From the NCBI GenBank assembly GCA_019918135.1, contig WBZZ01006556.1, positions 43,501 through 107,500 on the forward strand: a stretch of 64,000 nt of DNA, read 5' to 3'. This DNA is from Paulinella micropora. Taxonomy: Eukaryota; Cercozoa; Imbricatea; Euglyphida; Paulinellidae. Position 1 is the first letter of the stretch, and each line of letters opens with the position of its first letter. The notes below the pieces were generated by a model. That model made no database searches. It was not told where the DNA came from and saw only the letters and a list, made by a program, of their open reading frames with translations. A program made the translations under genes and the position numbers. Positions 30,186-38,194 of the stretch are shown here, piece by piece.

Positions 30186-30440
30186 GCCCCGGGGGGCATG
30201 CCCCCCCGCGCTCCTTGTAGGCTGTCTCGTGTGGGGGGAAATCCGTGGAGTTGTAAAGACTTGTATCAACCTTTTTTTATTTAGAGAAAACCTTTTTTTT
30301 TGCTCTTGTCTAATGACACTTCCAGCACGGGGCCGGCAGCTCCCCGTCCCCTGCCGCTCCAGCCCGCTGGCGCGGGCAGGAAGGAAGAGGCAGGGGGGGT
30401 GTTCGGGTGTGGGGGCAGCATGCCCCCCGGCACGATGCTC
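30186..30440. repeat. Hairpin elements and AT-rich spacer
   Basis: It contains the GGGGGGCATGCCCCCC hairpin, a T-rich spacer (30270-30300), then CAGCCCGCTGGCGCGGGC and GGGGGCAGCATGCCCCC dyads (about 30358-30425). These are relatives of the element that disrupts the kinase-like gene at 10.4 kb. No gene is seen. Confidence 0.5.
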
Positions 30441-30665
30441 TGCCTGCTCTTGTGCTCAAAATACTGCCGGTTTCTTTGCTCGCGGAAGCTGCTGCCCCCC
30501 CGGCCCCTGCCTCATGGCGTGAAACACCTCGAGCGAGCGTGCGAGAGATCATAAACGCGTCCAGGCAGATGATCTTGTCCGCTTTCCGGACGGGCATCTC
30601 CGGCATTCAGCAGATTCATTAGGTCCTTTTCTGTGTTTAGGCCTTGCGTAGCTTGGTACAGCAGA
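30440..30665 (-). pseudogene. Relic of an origin-binding-protein-type helicase
   Basis: On the minus strand short coding pieces lie in successive frames: 'LLYQATQGLNTEKDLMNLLNAGD', then 'VRKADKIICLDAFMISRTL', then 'LEVFHAMRQGP'. The hallmark 'DAFM-x-SRT-LEV' is typical of the herpes-origin-binding-protein-like superfamily 2 helicases found in many large DNA viruses and mobile elements. A four-base tandem duplication (CTCGCTCG) explains the last frame change. The rest of the gene is gone. It lies downstream of the UL52-type primase on the same strand, a pairing seen in other elements. Confidence 0.4.
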
Positions 30666-30860
30666 CTTCTCACACTCGTCCAGCAGCTCGCTTTCTAGAA
30701 CTTCCTTGTCCGTAGTTTGTCTACTATGGACCAGAGCTTTGCACCCCCGATGCATTCTTCCTCTTCTTTGCCCGGGTAATAGTTCAAGAGCCGGCCCACA
30801 CGCCGCTCAGGTTCTTCCTCCCCCTCTGCGCGCTTGGAATCGCACAGGCCCGTGCTCCTT
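30666..30860 (-). pseudogene. Partial tandem duplicate of the following C-x2-C gene
   Basis: About 170 bases (30680-30850) match 30905-31070 at high identity, including TTGCCCGGGTAATAGTTCAA and CGCTCAGGTTCTTCCTCCCC. The copy corresponds to the C-terminal part of the neighbouring gene ('CDSKRAQGEEEPERRVGRLL' region). It is too short to encode a domain. A C-rich insert separates the copies near 30865. Confidence 0.6.
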
Positions 30861-31415
30861 GAGCCCCCCCCCCCCAGGCTCCAGCGCCTTCCGTTGCAGC
30901 TCGCTCTCTAGAACTTCCCTGAGCCTCCTTGTCCGTAGCTCGTCTACAATGGACCAGAGCGCCCCACCCCCGCCACCTTCTTCTCCCTTGCCCGGGTAAT
31001 AGTTCAAGAGCCGCCCCACCCGCCGCTCAGGTTCTTCCTCCCCTTGTGCGCGCTTGGAATCGCAAAGGTTACAGTGCGCAATCAGCCAGATTTCCGAAGT
31101 ATCGTCATCGACCGAAATCTGCACCTGCGCCTCTTCCGTATGCTTGTCGGGCCCGCGCCTAGCGTATGACAAGACGCACGGCGAGTTGGCCCCCAGGACC
31201 GCTGTAAAACGCTTGATCGCTGGGTAGTTCTGAGGCTCTTCCATTTGCCTCGGATCTTCCAGCATAGGAGACACCGGCTGTACTATGCAGCATTCCATGT
31301 ACTTGAGCACTGCAGTGACTCGCGCAGCCAGCGGCTTGACCCATTCCCTCTCGTACGACTCGCTGGGGTCGGAGTCATCATCACTCTCTTCCTCTTCATC
31401 ATCGCTTCAGCCCTC
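30861..31415 (-). pseudogene. Acidic C-x2-C protein, 5' end missing
   Basis: The frame is open upstream to a TGA just beyond 31415. Its first part is acidic ('SDDEEEESDDDSD') and precedes 'YEREWVKPLAARVTAVLKYMECC', which looks coding although no ATG opens it; the first in-frame Met is at 31298. Further on are IKRFTAVLG, a beta-rich stretch (AQVQISVDDD) and HCNLCDSKRAQ with a C-x2-C, then VDELRTRRLREVLESEL. It may be a distant member of the family at 29787 and 35299. The missing start suggests truncation or an upstream exon. The C-terminal end is repeat-derived. Confidence 0.4.
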
Positions 31416-31722
31416 TTCCGCCGGGCTGTGCGCCTCCTACACGCGCGTTTATGTATAATATTATAATTTGCATCTATAAAGTTTGGGGTATGATGATGAG
31501 GCGGAGGGTACTAGAAAAGAGTATGTGCGGTCATTGAGAAATAATGTACAAAAATTGTCGTTAGGCCTTAACGGAACCACTTCCTTAATTTGAAAAAGGG
31601 GTCAGGGGTGTGCCACCCCCTGGCACATCCGGTGCCTTTTTCCCCCGACAGGGCCACCCGGTCGGGGTGTTGTCCAGGCCAGGGCTGGTAATAAATAACA
31701 ACCCACAAACCTTGCACCCATA
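31416..31722. other. Intergenic, no gene seen
   Basis: AT-rich DNA (31440-31600) followed by unique sequence. GTGCCACCCCCTGGCAC near 31610 is a short dyad. No gene is seen. Confidence 0.4.
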
Positions 31723-34040
31723 TTATAGGCGGGGGTGGCGAATTTTTTCCGATAGGGCCTGGACGCGTTCCACTGCCAATTTACCCCCACCCCCAACGGT
31801 CACCCCAAAATAGCTGAGACACCCACACCCGGGAGATAGGACCCCCAGGGGCACACTCCTGTGAGCCATTCTTGCAAACAAAGGAAAGAGGGGGGGGGGA
31901 GAGGGGGGAATACACACCCACGGGGGAATGACCTGCGTGCCAACGCTCCCAAGCTTCCGCGCACCCTTGTCATTTTCTGCATACACACAAAATAGGAAAG
32001 GTGTGTGCGGGAGAGGGCAAAAGCAAAGAAAGGTGAAAGCGTGCAGATCTTGTGGACGATGCAAACCCTTGGATACAAACAAACAACACAAGCAAATGAG
32101 AATGCACAGCCGCCCTCTGCGTGCGGGGGAGGGTATGTACCTCGAGCATCCTGCTTCCCCTCGGCTGTAGCAACTTCTTGTTTATTTGTATCCGATGGTA
32201 TTTCTTCTTCTTCGTATGGAGAGGCAGGATCCGAGTCACTGTCTGCGGTCGCAATAGGGGGCGTGGAGAGGGAGACGACGCAGGACTGCGCGAGGCAGAG
32301 CTTGTAGCGCGTAGCTTGGGGTAGCAGGAAGCGCGCCCGGGACACATTCAGAGCGCAATGCGCGCTGAGACAGGTGATGGTTAGTTCGGCTTGGCCCAAG
32401 GTCACGAGCAAGCGATTGGAGTGGTGCGGGTCAGTGCAGCCCGTCGCGGCGTGGCGGAAAGGGCAGACGGCGGTATTCTTGGTAATATAGCACATGATGT
32501 AACCCGAGGGCTTCCAAACGACATTTTCGATCTGAACCTGCTGCCCCAAATAAGGTACAATGTGCGCACGCAGGAGCGCGCTCATCTGGCCCTGCGTGTA
32601 GCGGTGCGGCCCGCCGAGGGTGAGGGCGAAGTCCTCGCCCGGCGCAGCCCCAGGCGCGCGACTGACTTGGCCCGCGACTTGTGCCCCCCAAATCAAAGGG
32701 CCTACCGACCGGCGCGGCGCAGTAGGGGCACTCTGAACCTGAGCTTTCTTGGCACGCGATACAGGCGCGGAGGGCAGAGGCGGGGTTGTGCGCTGAGGGC
32801 TAGGGGTCTTGCTCTCGTTTGGGGCTGGGTGGGAAATAGAAGCGCCTTCTCCGGGCGAATCCCGGGGAGGCCAGGAGAAGGCTTTAAGCCCCCCCTCTTG
32901 GGCACGCGCGCGCTTCCGACGGGAAGGGCGGGAGCGGGCAGCAACCCCCTTATTGGGGGCGGAATCTCGGCGCCCGAAGCGCGCGGGGGCGTCAGGGTCC
33001 TGCCACGCGGGGCCCTGACGGGTAGCTTCAGTTTCGCCCACGCTGGCCAGAAGGACAAACCTGTCCAAGGCCTCGTCTGTCATTCTGTCGCAGGTGTCGA
33101 GGACGAGGCTTGCCGCAAGGAATTCGAGCGAAGGGTCGCAGAGCGAGGGGGGCGAGCTGGAGCTGGAGCTGGAGCTGGCGCCTGCCGGGCGAAACTGGTA
33201 GCGGGCAAAGGGGAGCAAAGGCCGCTGTGCATAGACGGGGTTGTGACAGGATTCGCCAAAGGGGCAGTGCGATAGGTCGCGCACGGCCGCCTGGAAGCAG
33301 CCGGCACAGGGCTTGCGTTCGGCCTTGTCGCAGAATGGATAGCGGCACATTCCCCCTCCTTGCTTGTAGATTGAGAGGTCCACGACCGTGGAGAGGTCGA
33401 GGTCCTGCGCAAAGGACGGATGGAGGCGCGCAAATTCGGCGGTGGCCTCACACATGAGCAGGCCAGCGTCTGCCCAGCCTAGGACTAGCCCGGGGAAGAC
33501 GAGGTGGTATGAAAGTTTGTCATACCTCTTAAGCTGGCGGCGGCGGCCCCCGGCTGGTGTGTTGGGCAGGTTCTGCCACTTTTCTACGCGGCCATGACTT
33601 TGCAGCACGTGCGCGGTGGAGGCGGCCCAGGCCTCAGCCTCAGACTTGCCCTCGGCGACCAGACGCGCGATAAGAAGCCGTGCCAGCACGACGAGTAGGC
33701 GTTGCATAAATTCAAAAAAGCGCTTGGGTGTGAGCTTTGAGGTTTGCCGCGCGTCAAGATCGACTATGAGGGCTGAGGGGCTATTTATGACCTGCACCAG
33801 GGCGATTCGGTTGAAAACGTGTGCGTAGGGGTTGCTTGCCAGCCTGCGTAACAAGCCGGCCATTAATTTCTGCTCGGGGAGCGTAAGGTGGAGCCTGCCG
33901 CCTGACATGAGTGTAAAGTTGGGGGCAAGCTTTTGCTCCTGCACGCGACGCCTGCCCGTGTTCAGCAGGGTCTGGATTTGCATGTACAAGCTATGGCCCA
34001 GGACCCAAGGTTTCGCCTGCTGCGGTGTTGGGGTCTGCAT
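31723..34040 (-). CDS. Archaeo-eukaryotic primase, UL52/PrimPol type
   Basis: Proposed coding sequence is 34040-32141 joined to 31976-31723 (717 residues). The start MQTPTPQQ is the first ATG. Catalytic features are LIVDLDAR (D-x-D, about residues 93-99), KLSYHLVFPG (about 177-186, the conserved S-x-H) and VDLSIYKQGGGMCRYPFCDKA (about 225-245), followed by a Cys-rich insert. A C-terminal UL52-type zinc motif is present: CPFRHAATGC with HHSNRL, then CLSAHC. An acidic tail (DSDSDP, YEEEEIPSD) recalls the RPA-binding tail of PrimPol. The enzyme would make primers or restart DNA synthesis. Unspliced, the frame continues to 31800 through sequence that looks intronic, so the last exon is uncertain. 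Confidence 0.75.
31977..32140 (-). other. Probable intron in the primase gene
   Basis: On the minus strand CGAG|GTACAT is followed by 164 bases ending in a pyrimidine-rich tract and TGTGTATGCAG|AAAATG. The intervening translation (Cys-, Phe- and Leu-rich) does not resemble the rest of the protein, and the downstream frame resumes with 'NDKGARKLG'. A second, weaker pair (CAG|GTCATT to TTGCAAG) lies within the proposed last exon. Confidence 0.45.
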
Positions 34041-34668
34041 CCTTTGACAACTTTGGATATCTTTTTTTTCTGTTTACTCGTATGATTTGCTTTTCTTTTA
34101 AGAAAAGGGAGCGAGAGGGGAGCAGGAGAGAGGAGGGGGGGAAGGAGACTCAGAGGGAGCGGGGGAGGGACAAGAGAGGGGAGGGGGAGGGATAGAGGGA
34201 AATAAAGACCCCCAAATTTTGAATTATGTAGCATAAGGGGAGGGGCCGCTCCAGCCGCAGGCCCGGGCAGAGCCCGGATCCGCCGCGCTCGGCAGAGCAA
34301 GGCAGGGGCCCGTGCCTGTCATGAGTCAGGTCGATCCGAAGTTCTGTGCGCAGCCCCGTACATAATTTCCTGCGGGCGTGCTCCTCTATATTGCTAGCGT
34401 CGGCAGTAGAGGGTGCACTGGCCATTTTTGTGGGCACACCTTATGCTTTTTTTTTCGTGGTCAGCAGCAGTCCTCTTCGGCTTTTTTTAGGCGAATTTTT
34501 GTTACTCTCCAGCCCGCTGAGACGGGCTGGGCGCTCTCCTTCCAGCCCGCTGGCGCGGGCTGGGGCACCTTCCCTTTCTGTGCCCCCCTAAAGGGGGGGG
34601 GTGCCCCCCCCCCAGACACAAGTGCGCTGGTCCACAGAGCGGCGGCTTGTCGCAAAAACAAACAGAAA
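34041..34668. repeat. Intergenic with paired hairpin elements
   Basis: AG-rich DNA (34100-34200) lies upstream of the primase. From 34508 to 34565 two copies of the CAGCCCGCTGGCGCGGGCTG-type dyad occur in tandem (the first reads CAGCCCGCTGAGACGGGCTG), then GTGCCCCCCTAAAGGGGGGG and GGTGCCCCCCC near 34580-34610. This is the densest group of the elements also seen at 10.4 and 30.3 kb. No gene is seen. Confidence 0.55.
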
Positions 34669-35163
34669 ATGCAAGGCAAGGACCAGCACCACATGGCTAG
34701 CACTGGGGTGGCTCGCTCGGGTGTCTTCAGTACTGCAAGCCTTCTGCGCTGGGAGAAGCTGCTCGAGGAGGCAGAGGATAATTTTATTGCAGCCACGAAG
34801 CGCGACGATCGAACTGAGGCCAAGCGGAGCGGGGACAAGCTTATTACTAGGGTGCACTCTATCTTCTGCAAGCTTCATCGCTACATCCGGCTGAGCGAAG
34901 ACCGGGATGAAGCCCTCGCTGCAGCCCAGGATGCACTAGAGGAGCTGGGCGGGCTTGAGAGCTTGATTCTGTGCGCCTTCTACGCCCATGCATACAACAA
35001 CATCAACAACAACAAAAACAGCAAGAATGCAAACGAGAGCCTGCTTGACTTTCTCTGGCCTACGATGTTTCGCGTTCTTTTGACTGAGCTTGGACTAGAT
35101 TGGAAAAGGTTTGCGAGGGAACTGATGCAAAGCGAGCAGAGGGAGAAGGAGAAGGAGAGGTAA
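34669..35163 (+). CDS. Helical protein of unknown function
   Basis: The 164-residue product starts at the ATG at 34669, after the hairpin elements; codons upstream are repeat-derived. It is almost all helix: 'RWEKLLEEAEDNFIAATKRDD', then 'GDKLITRVHSIFCKLHRYIRL', then 'EALAAAQDALEELGGLESLIL'. An Asn-rich loop (NNINNNKNSKN) and a last helix ending in basic residues follow. I recognise no family. The gene is followed at once by the common 3'-end motif, which suggests it is a normally expressed gene of this region. Confidence 0.55.
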   Translation: MQGKDQHHMASTGVARSGVFSTASLLRWEKLLEEAEDNFIAATKRDDRTEAKRSGDKLITRVHSIFCKLHRYIRLSEDRDEALAAAQDALEELGGLESLILCAFYAHAYNNINNNKNSKNANESLLDFLWPTMFRVLLTELGLDWKRFARELMQSEQREKEKER

Positions 35164-35195
35164 GGCGCGGGGGGAGTGGAGCACCAAGATTTCAG

Positions 35196-35275
35196 TGCAA
35201 AAAAAGCTTTTTTTAAAATTAAAACTCGACAAAGTCTTACGCTTGACACTGAGAACTAGGAGAGGGAGAAGGACG
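35196..35275 (+). terminator. Common gene 3'-end motif (best example)
   Basis: GCTTTTTTTAAAATTAAAAC, then CTCGACAAAGTCTTACGCTT, GACACTGAGAACTAGGAG and a purine-rich tract, beginning about 40 bases after the stop at 35163. The same series follows other plus-strand genes or relics (19853, 23507, 24570, 43368). In reverse complement it is the most frequent block of both repeat fields. I infer a transcription-end or polyadenylation element; its biochemical role is not shown by the sequence. Confidence 0.5.
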
Positions 35276-35298
35276 GAGGAGGGGTGGGGCGCCGCGGT

Positions 35299-36050
35299 CT
35301 ATTCCAACTCTTCGCAGTCCTCACAGAATTTCTCGCCATCCCGATAGACCCAGTGAGGTTTAACAGTCCCCTCCACACCTTTCTCGAGCAGGTCCATCCA
35401 GGAAATAGATCCACTGTCGTAAGTGTCATGCTTCATGTAGGCATCTCCTAAAAAGTTGAGCATTTGCTTCGAGATCATACGCTTCAGCATGGCCTCGATT
35501 TCGGCGCGGCTCTGCACGTAGAATAGCTCGCCTTTCAGGCGTAGCCACGCAGAAATATTCAAGCTGCCACATTTCTCGCATTCACTGTTGAGGTCGTTGC
35601 TCCGCAAGCTGAGTCGGATCTTGGTTTTTCCAGTTGAGAGGCTGTGGTGCCAATAAAATTCTAAAGACGTCGCAATGCGTTCAGCATAGCCGAAGCGTTT
35701 GCCGGCGTGGAGGTTCAGGCAGCCACCCAGATCATAATCAACCTCATTTTCGTATACTGGTTCGGGGTAGCGCCGTGGAGGCCGAATTTGGTGTAACCTC
35801 CCTTGAGAGCGACCTGTTCGATTGCGTCGGCCACCGGCCCGCGCACACTGGCAAGGTGTTCTTCCTGAGCTTCGGCCGCCAACGGGAGAAGGCATTTACT
35901 CAGGCTGCGACAGGTCGTGCCCAGCACGGCCACGGACGGCGGAGACCACGAGGACAGATGTCGCAGCAGTTCCTCTTGCAGTGCAGTCAAATGCGCCAAC
36001 GGGCCCGTGTGCCCCAGCTTCGGCTTTTTCTTCATGGGAACGCTTGTCAT
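35299..36050 (-). pseudogene. F-box protein with C-x2-C domain, one frameshift
   Basis: The ATG at 36050 opens 'MTSVPMKKKPKLG', a basic NLS-like start, then an F-box-like helix pair (LTALQEELLRHLSSWSPPSVAVLGTTCRSL in two parts, residues 20-52). This frame ends at 35715. The domain continues in another frame from about 35785 ('RYPEPVYENEVDYDLGGCLNLHAG') to the stop at 35299. The second half has ECEKCGSLN (C-x2-C), helices with IEAMLKRMISKQMLNFL, and a CEDCEEL near the end that may complete a zinc site. One inserted base near 35785 would join the two. Decay or a sequencing indel are both possible. It is convergent with the helical-protein gene at 34669-35163. Confidence 0.6.
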
Positions 36051-36135
36051 GGCTAGCTAGTGTTTAAACATCGGAACCAACAAAAGTAAAAAACAAAAAA
36101 CTAGACATAGTGGTGGAAGATGTCACAAAGGTCAG

Positions 36136-36262
36136 GTTGGACAAGGGAGGGGGGGGGTGCCCCCCCCCCATCTTGGCGGTCGGCATGCGGGGGGGGGGGC
36201 ACCCCCCCCATCTTGGCGGTCGGCATGCGCGGGGGGGGAGCACCCCCCCCCCTTGAACAAGC
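36136..36262. repeat. Tandem G/C hairpins between divergent genes
   Basis: Three G/C hairpins (GGGGGGGTGCCCCCCC type) alternate with two copies of CATCTTGGCGGTCGGCATGC. The array lies between the F-box gene (minus, start 36050) and the LRR gene (plus, start 36317). A similar arrangement is found at 44945-45040 between the H3-tail-like gene and the S74 gene, so the hairpins recur at divergent promoters. Confidence 0.6.
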
Positions 36263-36316
36263 ACCTCTGGCTTTGGAAACGTTGTTGCTTTGGTCACAAT
36301 CCGCAATTATTAGCCA

Positions 36317-37540
36317 ATGCCTAAAAGGCAGCGAGCTGGTAAGCTCAAGAAACCCCGTGTCCCTGCCCCTGCCCCGGCCTCTGAGCCAGAGGCCCAGAGC
36401 AGCTGTGTAGAGGCTCGCACCCAACCCGCGGCGGCCCCTTCTCAGCCCTTTTCGGCTGCTGGCGTGCTAGCAGGCGCCACCACGATGGAGGACTTCCTGG
36501 AATACCACAGCCGAAGCGTCGACCTGTCTGAGCTTGATCTTGGCAAAGCGGTGGATCGGCAGTTGCTCCTGGAATACGGTCCTGCTTGGTCACAGGTCGG
36601 AGTGCCTATCCGCAGGGTTCTGCTGCGCAAGTCGTTGGCTCTCCCGGACCTTTCTGCTTTTTCGGCCTTTATCTCAGCTCTTCGCGTCGAGGAGCTGGAT
36701 TTATCAGGCTCCTCTCAGCTCACAGACGACATGCTGGCTGCTCTGTTGGAAAGCTTCCCACGGCTTCAGCGACTGGTCTTGGCGGGCTGCGCCAAGGTTA
36801 CAAACAAGGGCCTTTTGCACGTGGGCCGCCTGGCGCCTCAACTCCAAACGCTAGACTGCTCCTCTTGCCCCATCATCACAGGCGGGGGTTTGATTAGTCT
36901 GCTCGGCGATCTTCCACAACTCGAACGCTTAGTACTTCAGCGTTGCTTTGGTCTAGAAAGCCAGGCTATGACCCTTTTTGCACAAACGGGCCATCCACGG
37001 CTCCAAGAACTAGATCTGTCTTATTGCCCCTGGATTGAGGATTGCGTGCTGGCCCGCCTAGCTGAGCAGAATTTCCCCAAGCTCGCGCTGCTGGACCTGA
37101 CATGTTGTTCCAAGATCACAGACGCCGGAGTTGCGGCGTTATCGTCACAGCTGCCTCGACTGCGGCGCCTGAGTCTGTCGGGCTGCTTCAAGCTTACGGA
37201 AGCGATCTGGCCCCACCTGTCGGCGCAAAACTGCCTGCAAAAGTTGGAGGAGCTTGATCTGTCGCGTTGCTCTTTGCTTACGGGCGAAAAAACGTCGCGA
37301 TGGCCCAAGAAGCGAAAGCTACCTACTAGCCTGACCACCTTGAATCTCTCCAGGTGTCATGCGCTCACCGACGCGGGTCTGCAGGCCTTGGTCACGCGGC
37401 TACCCAGCCTCCAAAAAATCGATCTTTCGTATTGTCCGGAGCTTACTAAAGATTCACTGGCGACCTTGTCCAAAGTAACGGGGCTACAGCAAATGAACCT
37501 CACGCAATGCAAGGGGATTTTAGGCGCGCGAGGCAATTAG
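36317..37540 (+). CDS. Nuclear cysteine-containing leucine-rich-repeat protein
   Basis: This is an intact 407-residue protein. The N-terminus is basic (MPKRQRAGKLKKPR) and then Pro/Ala-rich. From about residue 105 to the end there are some ten LRRs of the cysteine-containing subtype seen in FBXL and AMN1 proteins: 'LQRLVLAGCAKVTNKGLLHV', 'LQELDLSYCPWIEDCVLARL', 'LALLDLTCCSKITDAGVAAL', 'LTTLNLSRCHALTDAGLQAL'. No clear F-box precedes them, although residues 56-90 are helical. Such solenoids select substrates for ubiquitin ligases. With the other F-box and RING proteins nearby it suggests a set of ubiquitin-pathway modulators. Confidence 0.85.
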   Translation: MPKRQRAGKLKKPRVPAPAPASEPEAQSSCVEARTQPAAAPSQPFSAAGVLAGATTMEDFLEYHSRSVDLSELDLGKAVDRQLLLEYGPAWSQVGVPIRRVLLRKSLALPDLSAFSAFISALRVEELDLSGSSQLTDDMLAALLESFPRLQRLVLAGCAKVTNKGLLHVGRLAPQLQTLDCSSCPIITGGGLISLLGDLPQLERLVLQRCFGLESQAMTLFAQTGHPRLQELDLSYCPWIEDCVLARLAEQNFPKLALLDLTCCSKITDAGVAALSSQLPRLRRLSLSGCFKLTEAIWPHLSAQNCLQKLEELDLSRCSLLTGEKTSRWPKKRKLPTSLTTLNLSRCHALTDAGLQALVTRLPSLQKIDLSYCPELTKDSLATLSKVTGLQQMNLTQCKGILGARGN

Positions 37541-37634
37541 AGCTTTTTTTAATTTTTAATGATGATTATTATTAAATTCGTGTTTGGTACCATACACTAC
37601 CAGAATAATAAACCCGACGGCTTGCCTTGCTGGG
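37541..37634. terminator. Short AT-rich gap between convergent genes
   Basis: TTTTTTTAATTTTTAATGATG and ATTATTATTAAATTCG lie between the stop of the LRR gene and the end of the minus-strand gene. They probably carry both 3' ends. Confidence 0.35.
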
Positions 37635-38194
37635 CTATTTTTTTTTTCGTCGAAAGACAAACAAGCCCAAGCCCTCGTGGCCGCCGGACAGGGTTACGGG
37701 TGCCGCGCAGACGAGCGTAAAGACGGACGACAATATGTTGTACGTTCCGTGCGCGCGCAGTTCTCCATTGCGCTCGACCAAGAAAGCGTACTTGCAGCGT
37801 TTGCCTCGCTGCCACAAGAGGGCCAGAGTCTGCTTGCGTGTCGGCTTTAGCCCAGCCAACAGCGCGTAGACGCAGTAGTTGCCGCCCCAGGCCGTTGGAG
37901 GGTTAGCACGTGTCCCCCGGGGACAGAACCCCGCGAGCCCCGCCGCCCTGCGAACGTAGTTTCTGACCTGGGCAGACTCAGACCCCTCGGCGGTGACAAA
38001 TATCAGTTTTTTTTTCTCTTGCTGCAAGTAGTAATCCAGAATAGCAAAGAGGTAGGGCTGCGGGGCGCCGTGGGGTGCCGCCGAGCCCAGAGCGCGGTTG
38101 TACCAGTACAAGAGGGCCTCGCTCTGCACCAGCGAGCTAGCATCGCGCCGGGGCAGGGCTAGCAGGGGCACGCTACCTTGCCCTTTGCGTTCGG
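37635..38194 (-). CDS. Unknown protein segment, probably a downstream exon
   Basis: The frame is open to 38384 but contains no ATG near its start. Just upstream of 38194 the minus strand reads a long CT tract and CTCTCTTTAG, a good splice acceptor, and the stop codon of the upstream 904-residue frame lies inside that acceptor. I therefore suspect this is the next exon of the kinase-like gene or of another spliced gene. The segment encodes 'LVQSEALLYWYNRALG', 'PYLFAILDYYLQQEKKKLIFVTAEG', 'VRNYVRRAAGL' and 'NYCVYALLAGLKPTRKQTLALL', ending in basic residues. It looks like a folded alpha/beta domain, but I recognise no family. No matching donor in the right phase was found. Confidence 0.45.

Noticed and set aside
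32391-33275. 294-codon plus-strand frame
   Set aside because: It is a shadow of the primase gene, which has clear catalytic motifs on the minus strand.
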